Assembly: GCA_946894095.1 (NCBI GenBank)
Contig: OX335656.1
Span: forward strand, 1,751,001-1,815,000
Origin: Incurvaria masculella
Lineage: Eukaryota > Arthropoda > Insecta > Lepidoptera > Incurvariidae
Length of the DNA stretch: 64,000 bases
Direction of reading: 5' to 3'
In this document: in pieces, positions 1-9,262 of the stretch
Numbering within the stretch: position 1 is the first letter of the stretch
How the letters are laid out: each line of letters starts with the position of its first letter
Made by a program: the position numbers and the translations under genes
The notes under the pieces: generated by a model
What the model saw: the letters and a program-made list of their open reading frames with translations, nothing else
What the model was told of the DNA's origin: nothing
Database searches by the model: none

Positions 1-786
1 GACCTATAGTTCCCTATTTTTACATGTATAATTACTTATTGAGAGCATATTTTGATGTAGTTGTGATGTGATAAGATAAGATAGTGAATATACAAGTGAG
101 GAAAATAAAAGAAAGACATATTAAAGATAGAACATAAATCAACAAGTATCTAATATAATTTTCATGGTTTTCTTCCTAAATGGTAATAATTGAAATGAAT
201 AATTTGTGCTTATAAATATTGACATATCTGTTCATGCATTTTAAATTGTACTTTTAACAATAATTTAGAGTTATTAATCTCTATCTTTACATGATTTTTT
301 ATTATATAAGCACAGGTTTTGGAATTTTTAGAGGTTGAGTAGGGAAGTCAAAACTATGTTAAATTAACAGGATAATAAGGTGATCACATTCCATACAGTG
401 CCTCGTGCCTCTTTCCTCAGTCAAATTAAGACATACTTATCTGAAATCTTGTATATTAATAAAATCAAGTGTTTTTTTAAAGAGTACATTTTAGCTTTGA
501 TGTACGCCTCTAAAATTGTATATATATCCAAATACAAAAAGGCATTTATCGTTGGTACATTATCAAAACACTAATACGTACAGACTAAGTTGTACAAACT
601 GAGAGCTAAGTTAATTTGGCAAATTTCAGATTAATATCTCCTAAATTGATGGAAGAAACAAGCATGAGACATTGCATTGAAGTTGATTACCTCGTTATCC
701 TCTTAAAAGGCCTATGGGTGTGCCCGAATTGAAAATATAAAAAATATTAAAGTACCAGGATCGCATAACGTCTGTTCGGTTTCCAG
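1..786. other. AT-rich sequence upstream of first visible exon (intron)
   Basis: No exon, RNA gene or clear repeat is visible. The stretch ends in a splice acceptor (ttccag, 781-786) that leads into the GH27 exon, so at least its right part is intron of that gene. The earlier exons must lie outside the window. Confidence 0.5.
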
Positions 787-948
787 CCAAACTACACATC
801 GATCGCGGAGCATTGCAACCTGTGGCGCAGCTATGAAGACATTGAGGACTCGTACAACTCCGTCACGGACATAATGTCCTGGTACGCCAAGAATCAGGAG
901 CGCCTCGCGCGCCACGCGGGACCGGGTCGCTGGAATGATCCTGATATG
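787..948 (+). CDS. GH27 exon a (catalytic barrel, acid/base Asp)
   Basis: 54 codons, PNYTSIAEHCNLW to WNDPDM, acceptor ttccag, donor gtgagg, phase 0 at both ends. It contains the acid/base Asp (838-840) and the WNDPDM motif that lines the active site. Confidence 0.9.
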
Positions 949-3900
949 GTGAGGAATTCTCGGATTGCTTTAATTAGGGTACATTTTCTGGCACTCCTCC
1001 AAGCAAACGTTTCTGCATTCATGCTTTTTTGTCATGGTTTTTACTATGACATCCGTTGAGGTGTTGTCGAAAGCGCACTCAATGTCTAAGAAGGTGCATA
1101 GAGCTATCTACTTATATTCTTGTGCTCTGTCAAGCTTGTCCACTTTTTCCAGCAATGCAGTTTTAATAGATTATCCTGTCTGATAATCGTGTTGGTTTTA
1201 CATTTAAAATACTTTTTTGTCGATTTTTTTCTTTTACATACATACAAACTATTTTCAGTGTTTTAAGTATGAATTAAGTAAGAATTATTATTGGTCTATA
1301 GGATTTAAGCTGTGACTGGTCCTTTTTTTCCCGCCTTCGGAATGTAGGTTACCCTGACCTTAGCCCATTGTTCCGGTATGTATCCCCAGACAAGACTTGC
1401 CCCGATTTTTTTTACCAGAATACGTAGGATGATATCTTGGCCCTGCTGTAACAGGGCTGGGAGTATGCCATCCTCCCCGGCAGATTTGTAGGGCTGAAAT
1501 GTATTCAGTGCCCATTTTACCTGGCAGGGTCTAAATATTTTGGTCGCGCTCTTTCAATCAACTAGTAAGTAGAACTTTTTGGTTTCTTTAGTTGTTCTAG
1601 GCGAGCGACTGCATCACATACTACCGAGCCTGAAAGTGTATATTTGCCATCACGGCTAGTGTTTCTTTTGGGTGCTCAGTAAAGTTACCATCTGGTCTTC
1701 GTACTAGTCCCAGGTAGGTAGGGCAGTTACCATCTGGTCTTCGTACTAGTCCCAGGGCTCTAGACATTTTTTTTTGGATGTTTGCTCCATGCGAGGCAAA
1801 ACTTATCGTTTCACAAAATTTTGTTCACCCCCTATAGCTCATCATCGGTAACTTCGGGCTCTCGCTGGAGCAGTCAAGGGTCCAGATGGCGGTGTGGGCC
1901 GTTCTGGCGGCGCCTCTCCTCATCAGCGCCGACCTGGACACCATGCGGCCAGAGTTCCGGGAGATCTTGCTCAACAGGAGAATCATTGCGGTCGACCAGG
2001 ATTTGCTGGGCAAGCAGGGGCTCAGGATATACCAGATCACCGGGGTGAGTTACCCGACGTAAACCTTTGGCCGTTTGTTGTTAATCTCTCTGTGGTTCTG
2101 CGACAGTCCGCAAATCCGCTTTTATGGTGCCTATTCGTCTCTCAGCACAGTCACCATTACCGGTCTTTCATAAAAAAAAATCCAGACATGATCTTCAAAC
2201 GAAATTTTAAACAAATGTGATATTTTTAAAGTATTTAATGGCTACCACATTACCGCTATGTCATTTATTTGAGGATATGCAAAGTCATCTACATTAAAGC
2301 ATTGTAATCGGATTAATCACGAAAAAAAATTGATCTGGTAATTCTGCTTCAGACCAATGCCCAAACATTTTTTTTGCGAATTTTCAATATTTGATTACAA
2401 TGATTTCATGTAGATGTCGTAACCTCAAAAGAATAAAAAATATTGCATTAAAAATAACTATACCTAAATATATTTACAGGCGGCACTCCCCAATAAGAAC
2501 CAACCGATCCCGTAGATCCTTTATCTACAGGTATTTCTCCGGAGTGTAGCCGGTTAACCTTAAAACATGGTGTAAAGAAACACCCTGGCTAGAAAGCCCA
2601 TGGGCTCGTCAAGGGCGCCAGACGCGTTTTGCCACTGAGACCAAAGAGTGCAACCCCCCGTGACCATTTACAGAAGGACAAGCTGGACGTGTGGTCCCGC
2701 GACCTGGCAGACGGCTCCAACGCGATCGCCTTCGTGAGCAACCGCATCCAGGGCACCCCCTACATCAGCACCCTCACCCTGGAGCAGCTGCAACTGGACC
2801 CCAAGAAGACCTACCTCGCAGAGGTTGGCCATATTTAAGATCTTTATTCCCGACTGCAGCAAATCCAAATGGTTGTGAATATATTTAGGTGGCTATTATT
2901 ATTATTATGTTATTTATATCACTAGCAGCTTGAAGCTGATGCGTGAATTTCATTTTTCCCGGAATGCACTTGTATATTTTTTAAAATTTTAAATTGGTAT
3001 TATTCATATTACTTATCATTCAAATTATATATTTATATTGATTTTATTTATTGATTATTGATTGTTTATTATTATTATTGTTTATTTGTTTTTTATTGCC
3101 TTTAAATGTTTGTCTAGTCGGTTTTTAAATCCATTTACAGTTTCAGCACTAATGACCTCCTCCGGCAGCTTGTTCCAAGAGTCTACAACTCTGTTGACCA
3201 AGAAGTGTTTCCTGGGGTTAGAATTTGATGCAGAGTGGTTCAGTTTTAAGCTGTGCCCTCTAAGGTGTTTGTTTGTATTTTTTGTGAACATTTCTTTGAG
3301 ATTTGGTAAATTATAGTAATCATTGAGGATTTGGTATGTTTCTATGAGGTTTCCGTGCTGGCGGCGTGCCTCTGGGGTGCTGAGTCCAAGAATTTTAAGT
3401 CGATGTTCATAACTTTGCTTCTTAAGTGTTGCAATCATTTTTGTGGCCCGTCTTTGAACACCCTCCACAAGGTCTATATCCTTTCTAAAATAAGGGTTCC
3501 AAATCAGAAAAGCATATTCCAATAAGGGGCGAACATAGGCCTTATATAATTTTAGGAATAGTTCTGTATTTATGTACGAGAAGGCCTTTCGGATCATGTA
3601 TAGAAGGGAATTGGCTTTCTTGACGACTTCTGTGATGTGTGTGTCCCATTTAAGATCTTCTGAAATTGTCACACCGAGGTCATGTTGCGTTGTCACTGTC
3701 TCTATAACTTTTCCATCAAGCCAGTAAGAGTGATGCAGATTTTTGGGTCCTAGGTGTAGCACAGTGCATTTACTGGCATTGAGCGGCAATAGCCATTCCT
3801 TTGTCCATCCAGAAATCTTGTCGAGGGTGTCCTGGATTTTTCGCTGGACGATAGCAAAAAATGTGTTATCATCAGCGAAAAGAGAGAAGGTGAGGTGTGT

Positions 3901-5842
3901 TATCTCCCCTAAATCTGTTAGCAATACTCCGAAGGCGACTGGGCCGACGACGGATCCCTGTGGACACAGCTTAGAACTTGGTACGGTTCGGACATATTCT
4001 CTCCAACTCGCACGCGAAACCGTCTATTTGTCAGAAAATCTCGGAACCATGATAGGAGGTTTCCTCGAAAGCCAAAGTGTTCTAATTTATGCAGGAGCCG
4101 TTTGGTGGGAACTCTATCAAAAGCTTTTTCGTAATCTAGGCAGAGTATGTCAACAGGTTGCTTCTCGTTCCGTTCCTGTGTCCGTTTTTCAACACACTCG
4201 AGCAAATTGGTCACAGTTGATCGCCTAGGAATAAATCCATGTTGTTCCTGCAGAATGATGTTTTCGCGTGCTAGAAATAGTCGTACTTGTTCGACGATGA
4301 TTTTCTGCATGGCCTTGCAGACAATACTGGTTAAGCTGATAGGACGGTAGTTGGGGGCATCCAGTTTGTCACTCTTTTTATAAATCGGTGTTACAATGGC
4401 TTCTTTCCAGTCCATGGGGAGTTTGCCATGTTTGAATGACAGGGTCATTATATGCGTCAACTGATTGCATATATATATTGTTGTATTTTAGTCGGTCCAA
4501 CCAGATGTTTTACTTTTGAAATAAGCATATGTATTTCTATTCATTTATTCCAAAAAATCATAGACCAAAAAAATCAACGCATACTAGACGTTTTTTTTTA
4601 TTATTTGTTGAGCAAAAATAAATTATCATCAAAGCTTCTTCATTTATAAAGTCGATTGTTATAAATCGAATCGGTAACGTATTACATCACTAATCGATTA
4701 TTACTCGAGCAGTCAAAAGGTGAACATACTATAATTTGGATTAATATTTGTGAAAACTTGTAAGGCTTATTTTATTATTTCTAGTGTATTTTGTGTAACT
4801 TGTTTGTTAGCTGTAAGTTTACCTTTTAATAAATAAATAAAATAAATAAATAAGTTTTAAATCATAAAATTAGTCGAGTCTAGATCAGCTGGAGCTTACA
4901 ATAATTAAATTCATACTTTGCTTTTTTATTTTACGGTAACGAAAACAATTTTCAGCTCCAAAAAGAGAATACAAAACTAACCTGATAAATTTAAACTGAA
5001 ATAACAATTAATTTTATTTTATTAACCATTTTTCTTAATTTTACATTCGAACATTTGTTTAGACTTATTTACATGTTTAGACAAATGTCCAAACATAAAT
5101 TATTGTCACATGTAACGAGCAAATACTGTTTTGGCTCGTGGTTCTCAATTCGTCTGAATCTTTTTTTTTTTATAATCGATCAAGGAGCAAAGATATTTTA
5201 TACATGTAATTGAAAATGACGACTAGATATATATATATGTAGTAGGGCAAACCTTTCTTTCTTAATTCATGTAACCTTCCTTCACGGTCGATTCTATATA
5301 CCTACATACATACATACATACTTATTATATTGGTTATAGCTTAGTACGAAAACCAGATTTTATGATATTAACTATTTTAAAAATCCAAATATTTTTTCCA
5401 CTTGCTGTTTTCTCTTCAATTTGCTGTGTTCAAGTGTATTCACAATTGTTTTAGAGCTTGGTGTTGGAACCCTATAATACGAGGAAAACAGGACGATTCC
5501 GTCACGATATCAATACGCTTGAATTGTTGCAGGATCTTTTCGAGGATGTTCCTGATATTGAAGTCACTCAGCAGTTTGAAGTCAAAGTAAACCCAACAGG
5601 TACTTATCTTTTCTAGTAGTTACCCACTGACATCTATATCCCGTTCAACGAATTCGTGAGAAAATGCACTCATCACACTCAAACATAGAAATAAGGTGAC
5701 GCATCGACGGGGTGGGGATTGAACACATGACCTCTCGCATGAGAAGCAAGGCACTCGAGCTGTGAGCCGTCAATAATTACTCGTGTGTGTTTTCCGTTTT
5801 GTTGCAGGCGTGAAATTCTACAAGTTCAAGCCGCAATCTTAA
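787..5842 (+). CDS. GH27 alpha-galactosidase / alpha-N-acetylgalactosaminidase, 3' half (5 exons)
   Basis: Family GH27 enzymes are lysosomal or secreted hydrolases that remove terminal alpha-linked galactose or N-acetylgalactosamine. Five exons (787-948, 1838-2044, 2674-2823, 5533-5599, 5808-5842) have GT/AG borders. The first three introns are phase 0 and the last is phase 1. Joined, they read 206 residues without a break; the family is usually 400-430, so about the C-terminal half is present. Seen: CNLWRSYEDIEDS, in which the Asp at 838-840 aligns with the family acid/base Asp; then WNDPDM; then IGNFGLSLEQSRVQMAVW; then a beta-sandwich C-terminal part ending YKFKPQS. The nucleophile Asp and the residues that separate galactosidase from N-acetylgalactosaminidase lie just upstream, outside the window, so substrate is undecided. 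The exons are GC-rich at third positions, unlike the flanks. The gene looks intact and functional over the visible part. Confidence 0.9.
1020..1790 (-). pseudogene. Decayed non-LTR reverse transcriptase in GH27 intron
   Basis: On the minus strand, about 1035-1080 reads an RT motif A-like stretch (LDIECAFDNTSTDV), and about 1325-1400 reads pieces like the RT segment before it (EQWAKVRV, IPKAG). The order is right for an antisense RT, but stops and frameshifts break it throughout. Clade is uncertain. A direct 44-bp duplication (1684-1757, core gttaccatctggtcttcg) sits near its right edge. Confidence 0.55.
1838..2044 (+). CDS. GH27 exon b
   Basis: 69 codons from LIIGNFGLSLEQ to LRIYQITG, acceptor cctatag, donor gtgagt, phase 0 at both ends. 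It carries the GNFGLS and VDQDLLGKQG blocks that close the barrel and lead into the C-terminal domain. Confidence 0.9.
2674..2823 (+). CDS. GH27 exon c (C-terminal beta domain)
   Basis: 50 codons, KDKLDVWSRDLADGS to KKTYLAE. The acceptor is tttacag. The donor GAG|gttggc is weak but GT-type. Ending here in phase 0 joins correctly to DLFEDV in the next exon, which supports the boundary. Confidence 0.87.
3082..3924 (-). CDS. Reverse transcriptase, palm motif C to C-terminus
   Basis: 280-residue open frame. It starts just before the catalytic FADD motif (FSLFADDNTFF) and runs through the thumb and the CR1-type C-terminal region (KWDTHITEV, VRPLLEYAFLIWNP, VQRRATKMI, DSWNKLPEEVISAETVNGFK). It is the second half of an RT that is broken by a frameshift near 3960. 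It is open over its whole length, so the copy is not very old. Confidence 0.78.
   Translation of the reverse strand: MLTDLGEITHLTFSLFADDNTFFAIVQRKIQDTLDKISGWTKEWLLPLNASKCTVLHLGPKNLHHSYWLDGKVIETVTTQHDLGVTISEDLKWDTHITEVVKKANSLLYMIRKAFSYINTELFLKLYKAYVRPLLEYAFLIWNPYFRKDIDLVEGVQRRATKMIATLKKQSYEHRLKILGLSTPEARRQHGNLIETYQILNDYYNLPNLKEMFTKNTNKHLRGHSLKLNHSASNSNPRKHFLVNRVVDSWNKLPEEVISAETVNGFKNRLDKHLKAIKNK
3918..4460 (-). CDS. Reverse transcriptase, fingers and motif A (frameshifted from next ORF)
   Basis: 180 residues with the classical order WKEAIVTPIYKK, NYRPISLTS, EQHGFIPRRST, then motif A DILCLDYEKAFDRVP. The frame is lost near 3960, in the segment before motif C; the remainder is in the ORF at 3082-3924. 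Together they cover one RT domain. As it stands the element cannot make an intact RT. Confidence 0.78.
   Translation of the reverse strand: MTHIMTLSFKHGKLPMDWKEAIVTPIYKKSDKLDAPNYRPISLTSIVCKAMQKIIVEQVRLFLARENIILQEQHGFIPRRSTVTNLLECVEKRTQERNEKQPVDILCLDYEKAFDRVPTKRLLHKLEHFGFRGNLLSWFRDFLTNRRFRVRVGENMSEPYQVLSCVHRDPSSAQSPSEYC
4476..5532. other. GH27 intron 3, remaining part
   Basis: AT-rich. An (AATA)n-type run (4830-4857) follows sequence that resembles the 3' end of another non-LTR element. A TACA/CATA run (5295-5325) follows a short match (about 5280) to the tail of the 407-bp repeat family. No exon is seen. Confidence 0.4.
5533..5599 (+). CDS. GH27 exon d
   Basis: 67 bp, DLFEDVPDIEVTQQFEVKVNPT plus one base. 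The acceptor ttgttgcag falls inside a longer open stretch; the start at 5533 was chosen because it joins in phase 0 to KKTYLAE and matches family spacing. The donor is gtactt. Confidence 0.82.
5706..5771 (-). tRNA. tRNA-like hairpin / SINE head in last GH27 intron (pseudo)
   Basis: The minus strand folds as a short cloverleaf-like unit: acceptor GACGG/CCGTC, a five-pair anticodon-type stem CTTGC/GCGAG around a seven-base loop, and a B-box-like TGTTCAATCCC. At 66 nt and with a poor T stem it is more likely a tRNA-derived SINE head or degenerate tRNA than a working gene. Confidence 0.35.
5808..5842 (+). CDS. GH27 terminal exon
   Basis: Acceptor gttttgttgcag, then the last ten residues VKFYKFKPQS and stop TAA (5840-5842). 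The split Gly codon from exon d is completed here (phase 1). Confidence 0.85.
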
Positions 5843-5901
5843 TTAATAGTCGTGTGTATTGTATTCAACGTAAGATATGAATTCAACGTTAAATGAAAAT
5901 A

Positions 5902-5907
5902 ATTAAA
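5902..5907 (+). promoter_or_regulatory. Poly(A) signal of GH27 gene
   Basis: ATTAAA 60 bp after the stop codon, the common variant of AATAAA. It marks the likely 3' end of the transcript near 5925. Confidence 0.55.
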
Positions 5908-6175
5908 GATGTTTCCTAAACGAGAGAAAGGTCATTTTATTTACCTGTGTCGAAATGAAGGTAGACGTATACTTTAGCCTGTTGCATTCTATCCATGCCC
6001 AACAATAGCATACTTTAGTTATTAGTTGGATGAGCTAGCTACACGGAAGTTTAGATAGTCTACACAGTCGAGGCTGAAGTCTATTCTGGCAAGTAGGGCG
6101 CCGGCGGCTACATATCTAGGTGCAGGCAAGGAATAGTGCCGTTGTGCTGGACCAGAACGGACCCTACGATATGGC

Positions 6176-6464
6176 AATATAAAAAAACCGAACTCGCACA
6201 CAAAGGGTCCCGTACCATCGCACAAGATTTAACACAAAAAATCACATTTATTAAAAAGGCTTAAGTTTTAAGGCCTTTTTATTATTATTTAATTTTATGT
6301 ATTTGTTGTTATACCGGCAACATAAATCCCTATCTGTGAAAATTTTAGCTGCATAACTATTACGATTCATGAGATACAGCCCTATGACAGACGGACGGAC
6401 GGACGGACAGCTAAGGCTTAGTAATAGGGTTCCGTTAGCACCCTTTGGGTACGGAACCCTAAAA
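6176..6464 (+). repeat. GGTTCCGTA-family dispersed repeat, copy 1
   Basis: Left part has aactcgcacacaaagggt; right part has catgagatacagccctatg, a GACG microsatellite (6391-6410) and the end tacggaaccctaaaaa. The left ggtcccgtacc and right tacggaaccct are inverted relative to each other. Related copies lie at 49762, 51137, 59909 and 60337, and a reversed piece at 54655. No coding capacity. Confidence 0.65.
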
Positions 6465-7344
6465 AGACAACATTAGCTTATGTAATGACAACTTTTTTTA
6501 AATAATCATAATTTGCGAGATTTCTCAGAATGTTTGACATTCATATAATCTACTCCAAATTGTTCATCCTTTACCTAATTAAAAGTATTATTAAAACCAC
6601 ATACTCTAAATACCACTTAAAAAAATACAAGTGAAACTGGAGCAAATTGTCGCTTCTATAGCGACAGAAGCCACTATGGACAAAAAATATCATTCAAATT
6701 GTTCTGAATGTTATGTTATTCAAAATGTTTCAGACTCGTTATTTCTTCACCTGCCCTTAGATAAAACATCTAAGTTCAGACCCCGTTAAAACTCAGTTCA
6801 TCAATTTTACACAAAACATGGTATGAAGGCAAGGGCATCATATTTTAATTAGCTGACAAGACAAACATAGAAAGGATAATACTAAGGTATATAAACAAAT
6901 AATGGCCACCACTTTTCCGGCGTGCTAGGGGTAGACGGGCTGCTGTCCGCACATGACCTCCACCGCTGAAGGACCGAGGCGCTTTCCCAGGCGACGCGAG
7001 CAAGCAGACCTTCGTGCCGGTGCCCAGCAGAGTTGTGAAAGGAACTTCGGTAATGGACGTGCTAGACTAAACTAGAGCGTGCGCGAGAGATGATTGTACA
7101 CATAAAAACCAGTGAGGATGCAAAAGGTTTTAAAAATATCGCCCACATCCATGAAGATTTTTTTACTTTACATCTAAAATACCAACATTTGTTTACAAAA
7201 AAAAATGCACTTATGTATCATATTTTCGTGCGATGCATCACAAATATTGTGTATTTTGTATATTTCTTACATATATTATTGTTCTCTGCAATATTTATTC
7301 TTGAGAACGTGAAAACGTAATTGCGCACGCTGAGCGCACGCGTA
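6465..7344. other. Intergenic, no gene seen
   Basis: AT-rich with a GC-richer patch at 6920-7085. The perfect inverted motif TGTCGC...GCGACA (about 6648-6665) is short. No ORF here resembles a known protein. Confidence 0.4.
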
Positions 7345-7894
7345 TTAAGGTGGCCCAACCCGCTCATCTCCCCATACAAAAGGGGAAAGAAGATCACGCC
7401 CATATTTCTTGTCAAAGATCCAAAATTTTGCTCAAAATAGCTTTATTTGATCGAACTAGATGTCTGATGACCATTGGCATTGTAAAATTTTGTTTGGTTT
7501 CTAAGTTATAAGGTCCGAAAGTTCGATTTTTTCGCGCGTTTTAGACGATAACTTTGGAGGCAGATTACGCAATGATAAAGCAAGAACATCGGAAAAAGAT
7601 TAGTCATCAGACATAGCTTATTTAATCAAAATTTATAATCTATTTGGTTTTTGTTCGATTTTTTACTACAGCGGTCGTGGTTTACTTTTAGCTATAAGTC
7701 GTTTTGAAATTAAAATTTTCGTAAATCTTACCAAATCATACATCATGCACATTGTCTTTTTTGTGGACATGTTGCATCTTCCTCATCACGGAGCCTGTCT
7801 TATTCTTTGTAACAGAGAAGGTCTCAGAGCGCAACAGCACGGTTTTGTACCGTGCCCGCGAATGAGTTAGGCCCGCCGGGTTGGGCCACCTTAA
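7345..7894. mobile_element. TTAA-flanked MITE family A, copy 1 (550 bp)
   Basis: Bounded by TTAA (7345-7348, 7891-7894) with inverted ends GGTGGCCCAACCCG / CGGGTTGGGCCACC. The interior is non-coding and collinear with six other copies in the window. TTAA duplication is the hallmark of piggyBac-type transposition, but the ends do not match piggyBac ends I know, so the superfamily is open. Confidence 0.8.
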
Positions 7895-8712
7895 GTGACC
7901 GGTGCGAGCGAATTAGGAGGTGTTTTACAGGCGTGCTCGGGTCTAGCGCTTTCGGCTCCTATCTGCCCTGACTCCCAAGGCTATTGGCGACTCCAATCGC
8001 CTTAAGCACAGAACAAAAATAACTGAAATTTAAGTACGTTTTTAAAATTTAAAAAATAATGATTCCGTGGTCTTGTCGCGTCTGCCCGCCGCCATCTCTC
8101 TGCCCGCAGTGCCGAGCAAGTTTGCTCAGCTCAGGCGTCTCTATCCGGCGCAACTAGCAGTTCATACATCTTCAGCGGCGCAGAATGCCTCGCATTGTTA
8201 CTTGGCACAACTTTGACCTTCGCCTTTGCCTTTGTGCCGCCACCGTAATCATTATGATAACGGCTGATTTATGTTGCGGCTTAGGTACGGGAGGCCTGGC
8301 ACATCTGGGGTACAGAATCCGAGACGTCTCGGCGCCCCAATTTCTTGTCGAATGAGCCCTCGCACTGCATTTTCCCATCTCGTCATCTGTTTTGAGTTAT
8401 ATTGATTTATTCCTTTCATTCGTAGGTTAATTAATGATAAATTCTGAATGTTTTCGCTATCGCGTTAATTACCAAGAAAAGAATAATGAGTTCGAAATTT
8501 ACTGGATTATTTGCACGTGGTTTTCTTGTCTCTGTAAGGAGTGAGTAAACATTACGTATTTTATAATGAAACAAGCATTATAGTATCTCTCTCAGTTGTA
8601 CTTTGGGGTCAATACCCAAAATTTACTTAAATGTTAAAACATGTACAGTGTCGGTTGGTTCTTATAGGAGGAATGTAGATAGTTTAAAGATGCATTATCT
8701 GCAGATTCTGCG
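7895..8712. other. Intergenic, no gene seen
   Basis: 8040-8390 is mixed composition without a recognisable product. About 8655-8710 matches in reverse a dispersed retroelement tail also seen near 2495 and 15440 (core ggttggttct). Confidence 0.4.
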
Positions 8713-9262
8713 TTAAGGCGGCCCAACCCGGCGGGCCTAACTCATTCGCGGTCACGGTACAAAACCGTGCTGTTGCGCTCTGGGACCTTCTCTGTTTCAA
8801 AGAATAAGACAGGCTCCGTGATGAGGAAGATGCAACATGTCCACAAAAAAGACAATGTGCATAGTGTATGATTTGGAAAGATTTACGAAAATTTATATTT
8901 CAAAACGACTTATAGCTAAAAGTAAACCACGACCGCTGTAGTAAAAAATCAAACGAAAACCAAATAGATTATAAATCTTGATTAAATAAGCTATGTCTGA
9001 TGACTAATCTTTTTAAGATGTTCTTACTTTATCATTGCGTAATCCACCTCCAAAGTTATTGTATAAAACGCGCGAAAAATGCGAACTTTCGGACCTTATA
9101 TCTTAGAAACCAAACACAATTGTACAATGCCAATGGTCATCAGACATCTAGTTCGATCAAATAAAGCTATTTTGAGCAAAATTTTGGATCTCTGACAAGA
9201 AATATGGGCGTGATCTTCTTTCCCCTTTTGTATGGAGAGATGAGCGGGATGGGCCACCTTAA
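8713..9262. mobile_element. TTAA MITE family A, copy 2 (550 bp, inverted)
   Basis: TTAA at 8713-8716 and 9259-9262. Same length as copy 1 but opposite orientation: its left end carries the ggtacaaaaccgtg stem that lies at the right end of copy 1. About 1.4 kb from copy 1, so the two form an inverted pair. Confidence 0.8.

Larger units (their letters stand above)
2890..4475 (-). mobile_element. CR1/L2-group non-LTR retrotransposon, 5'-truncated
   Basis: Antisense insertion in GH27 intron 3. It has a reverse transcriptase reading from about 4475 down to 3082, then a short 3' tail with tta/ttg-rich microsatellite (3040-3090). The 5' end is lost at about 4475, inside the RT fingers, as expected from incomplete target-primed reverse transcription. 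Placement in the CR1/L2 group rests on the C-terminal layout (LGLSTPEARRQ, DSWNKLPEEV) and the microsatellite end, not on a tree. Confidence 0.75.

Noticed and set aside
5402..5532. Upstream extension of GH27 exon d
   Set aside because: The open frame upstream contains no family-like sequence, while the acceptor at 5524-5532 gives the correct phase and alignment.
7345..7894. LTR retrotransposon ends for the TTAA elements
   Set aside because: The ends are inverted, not direct, and there is no internal coding region or primer site.
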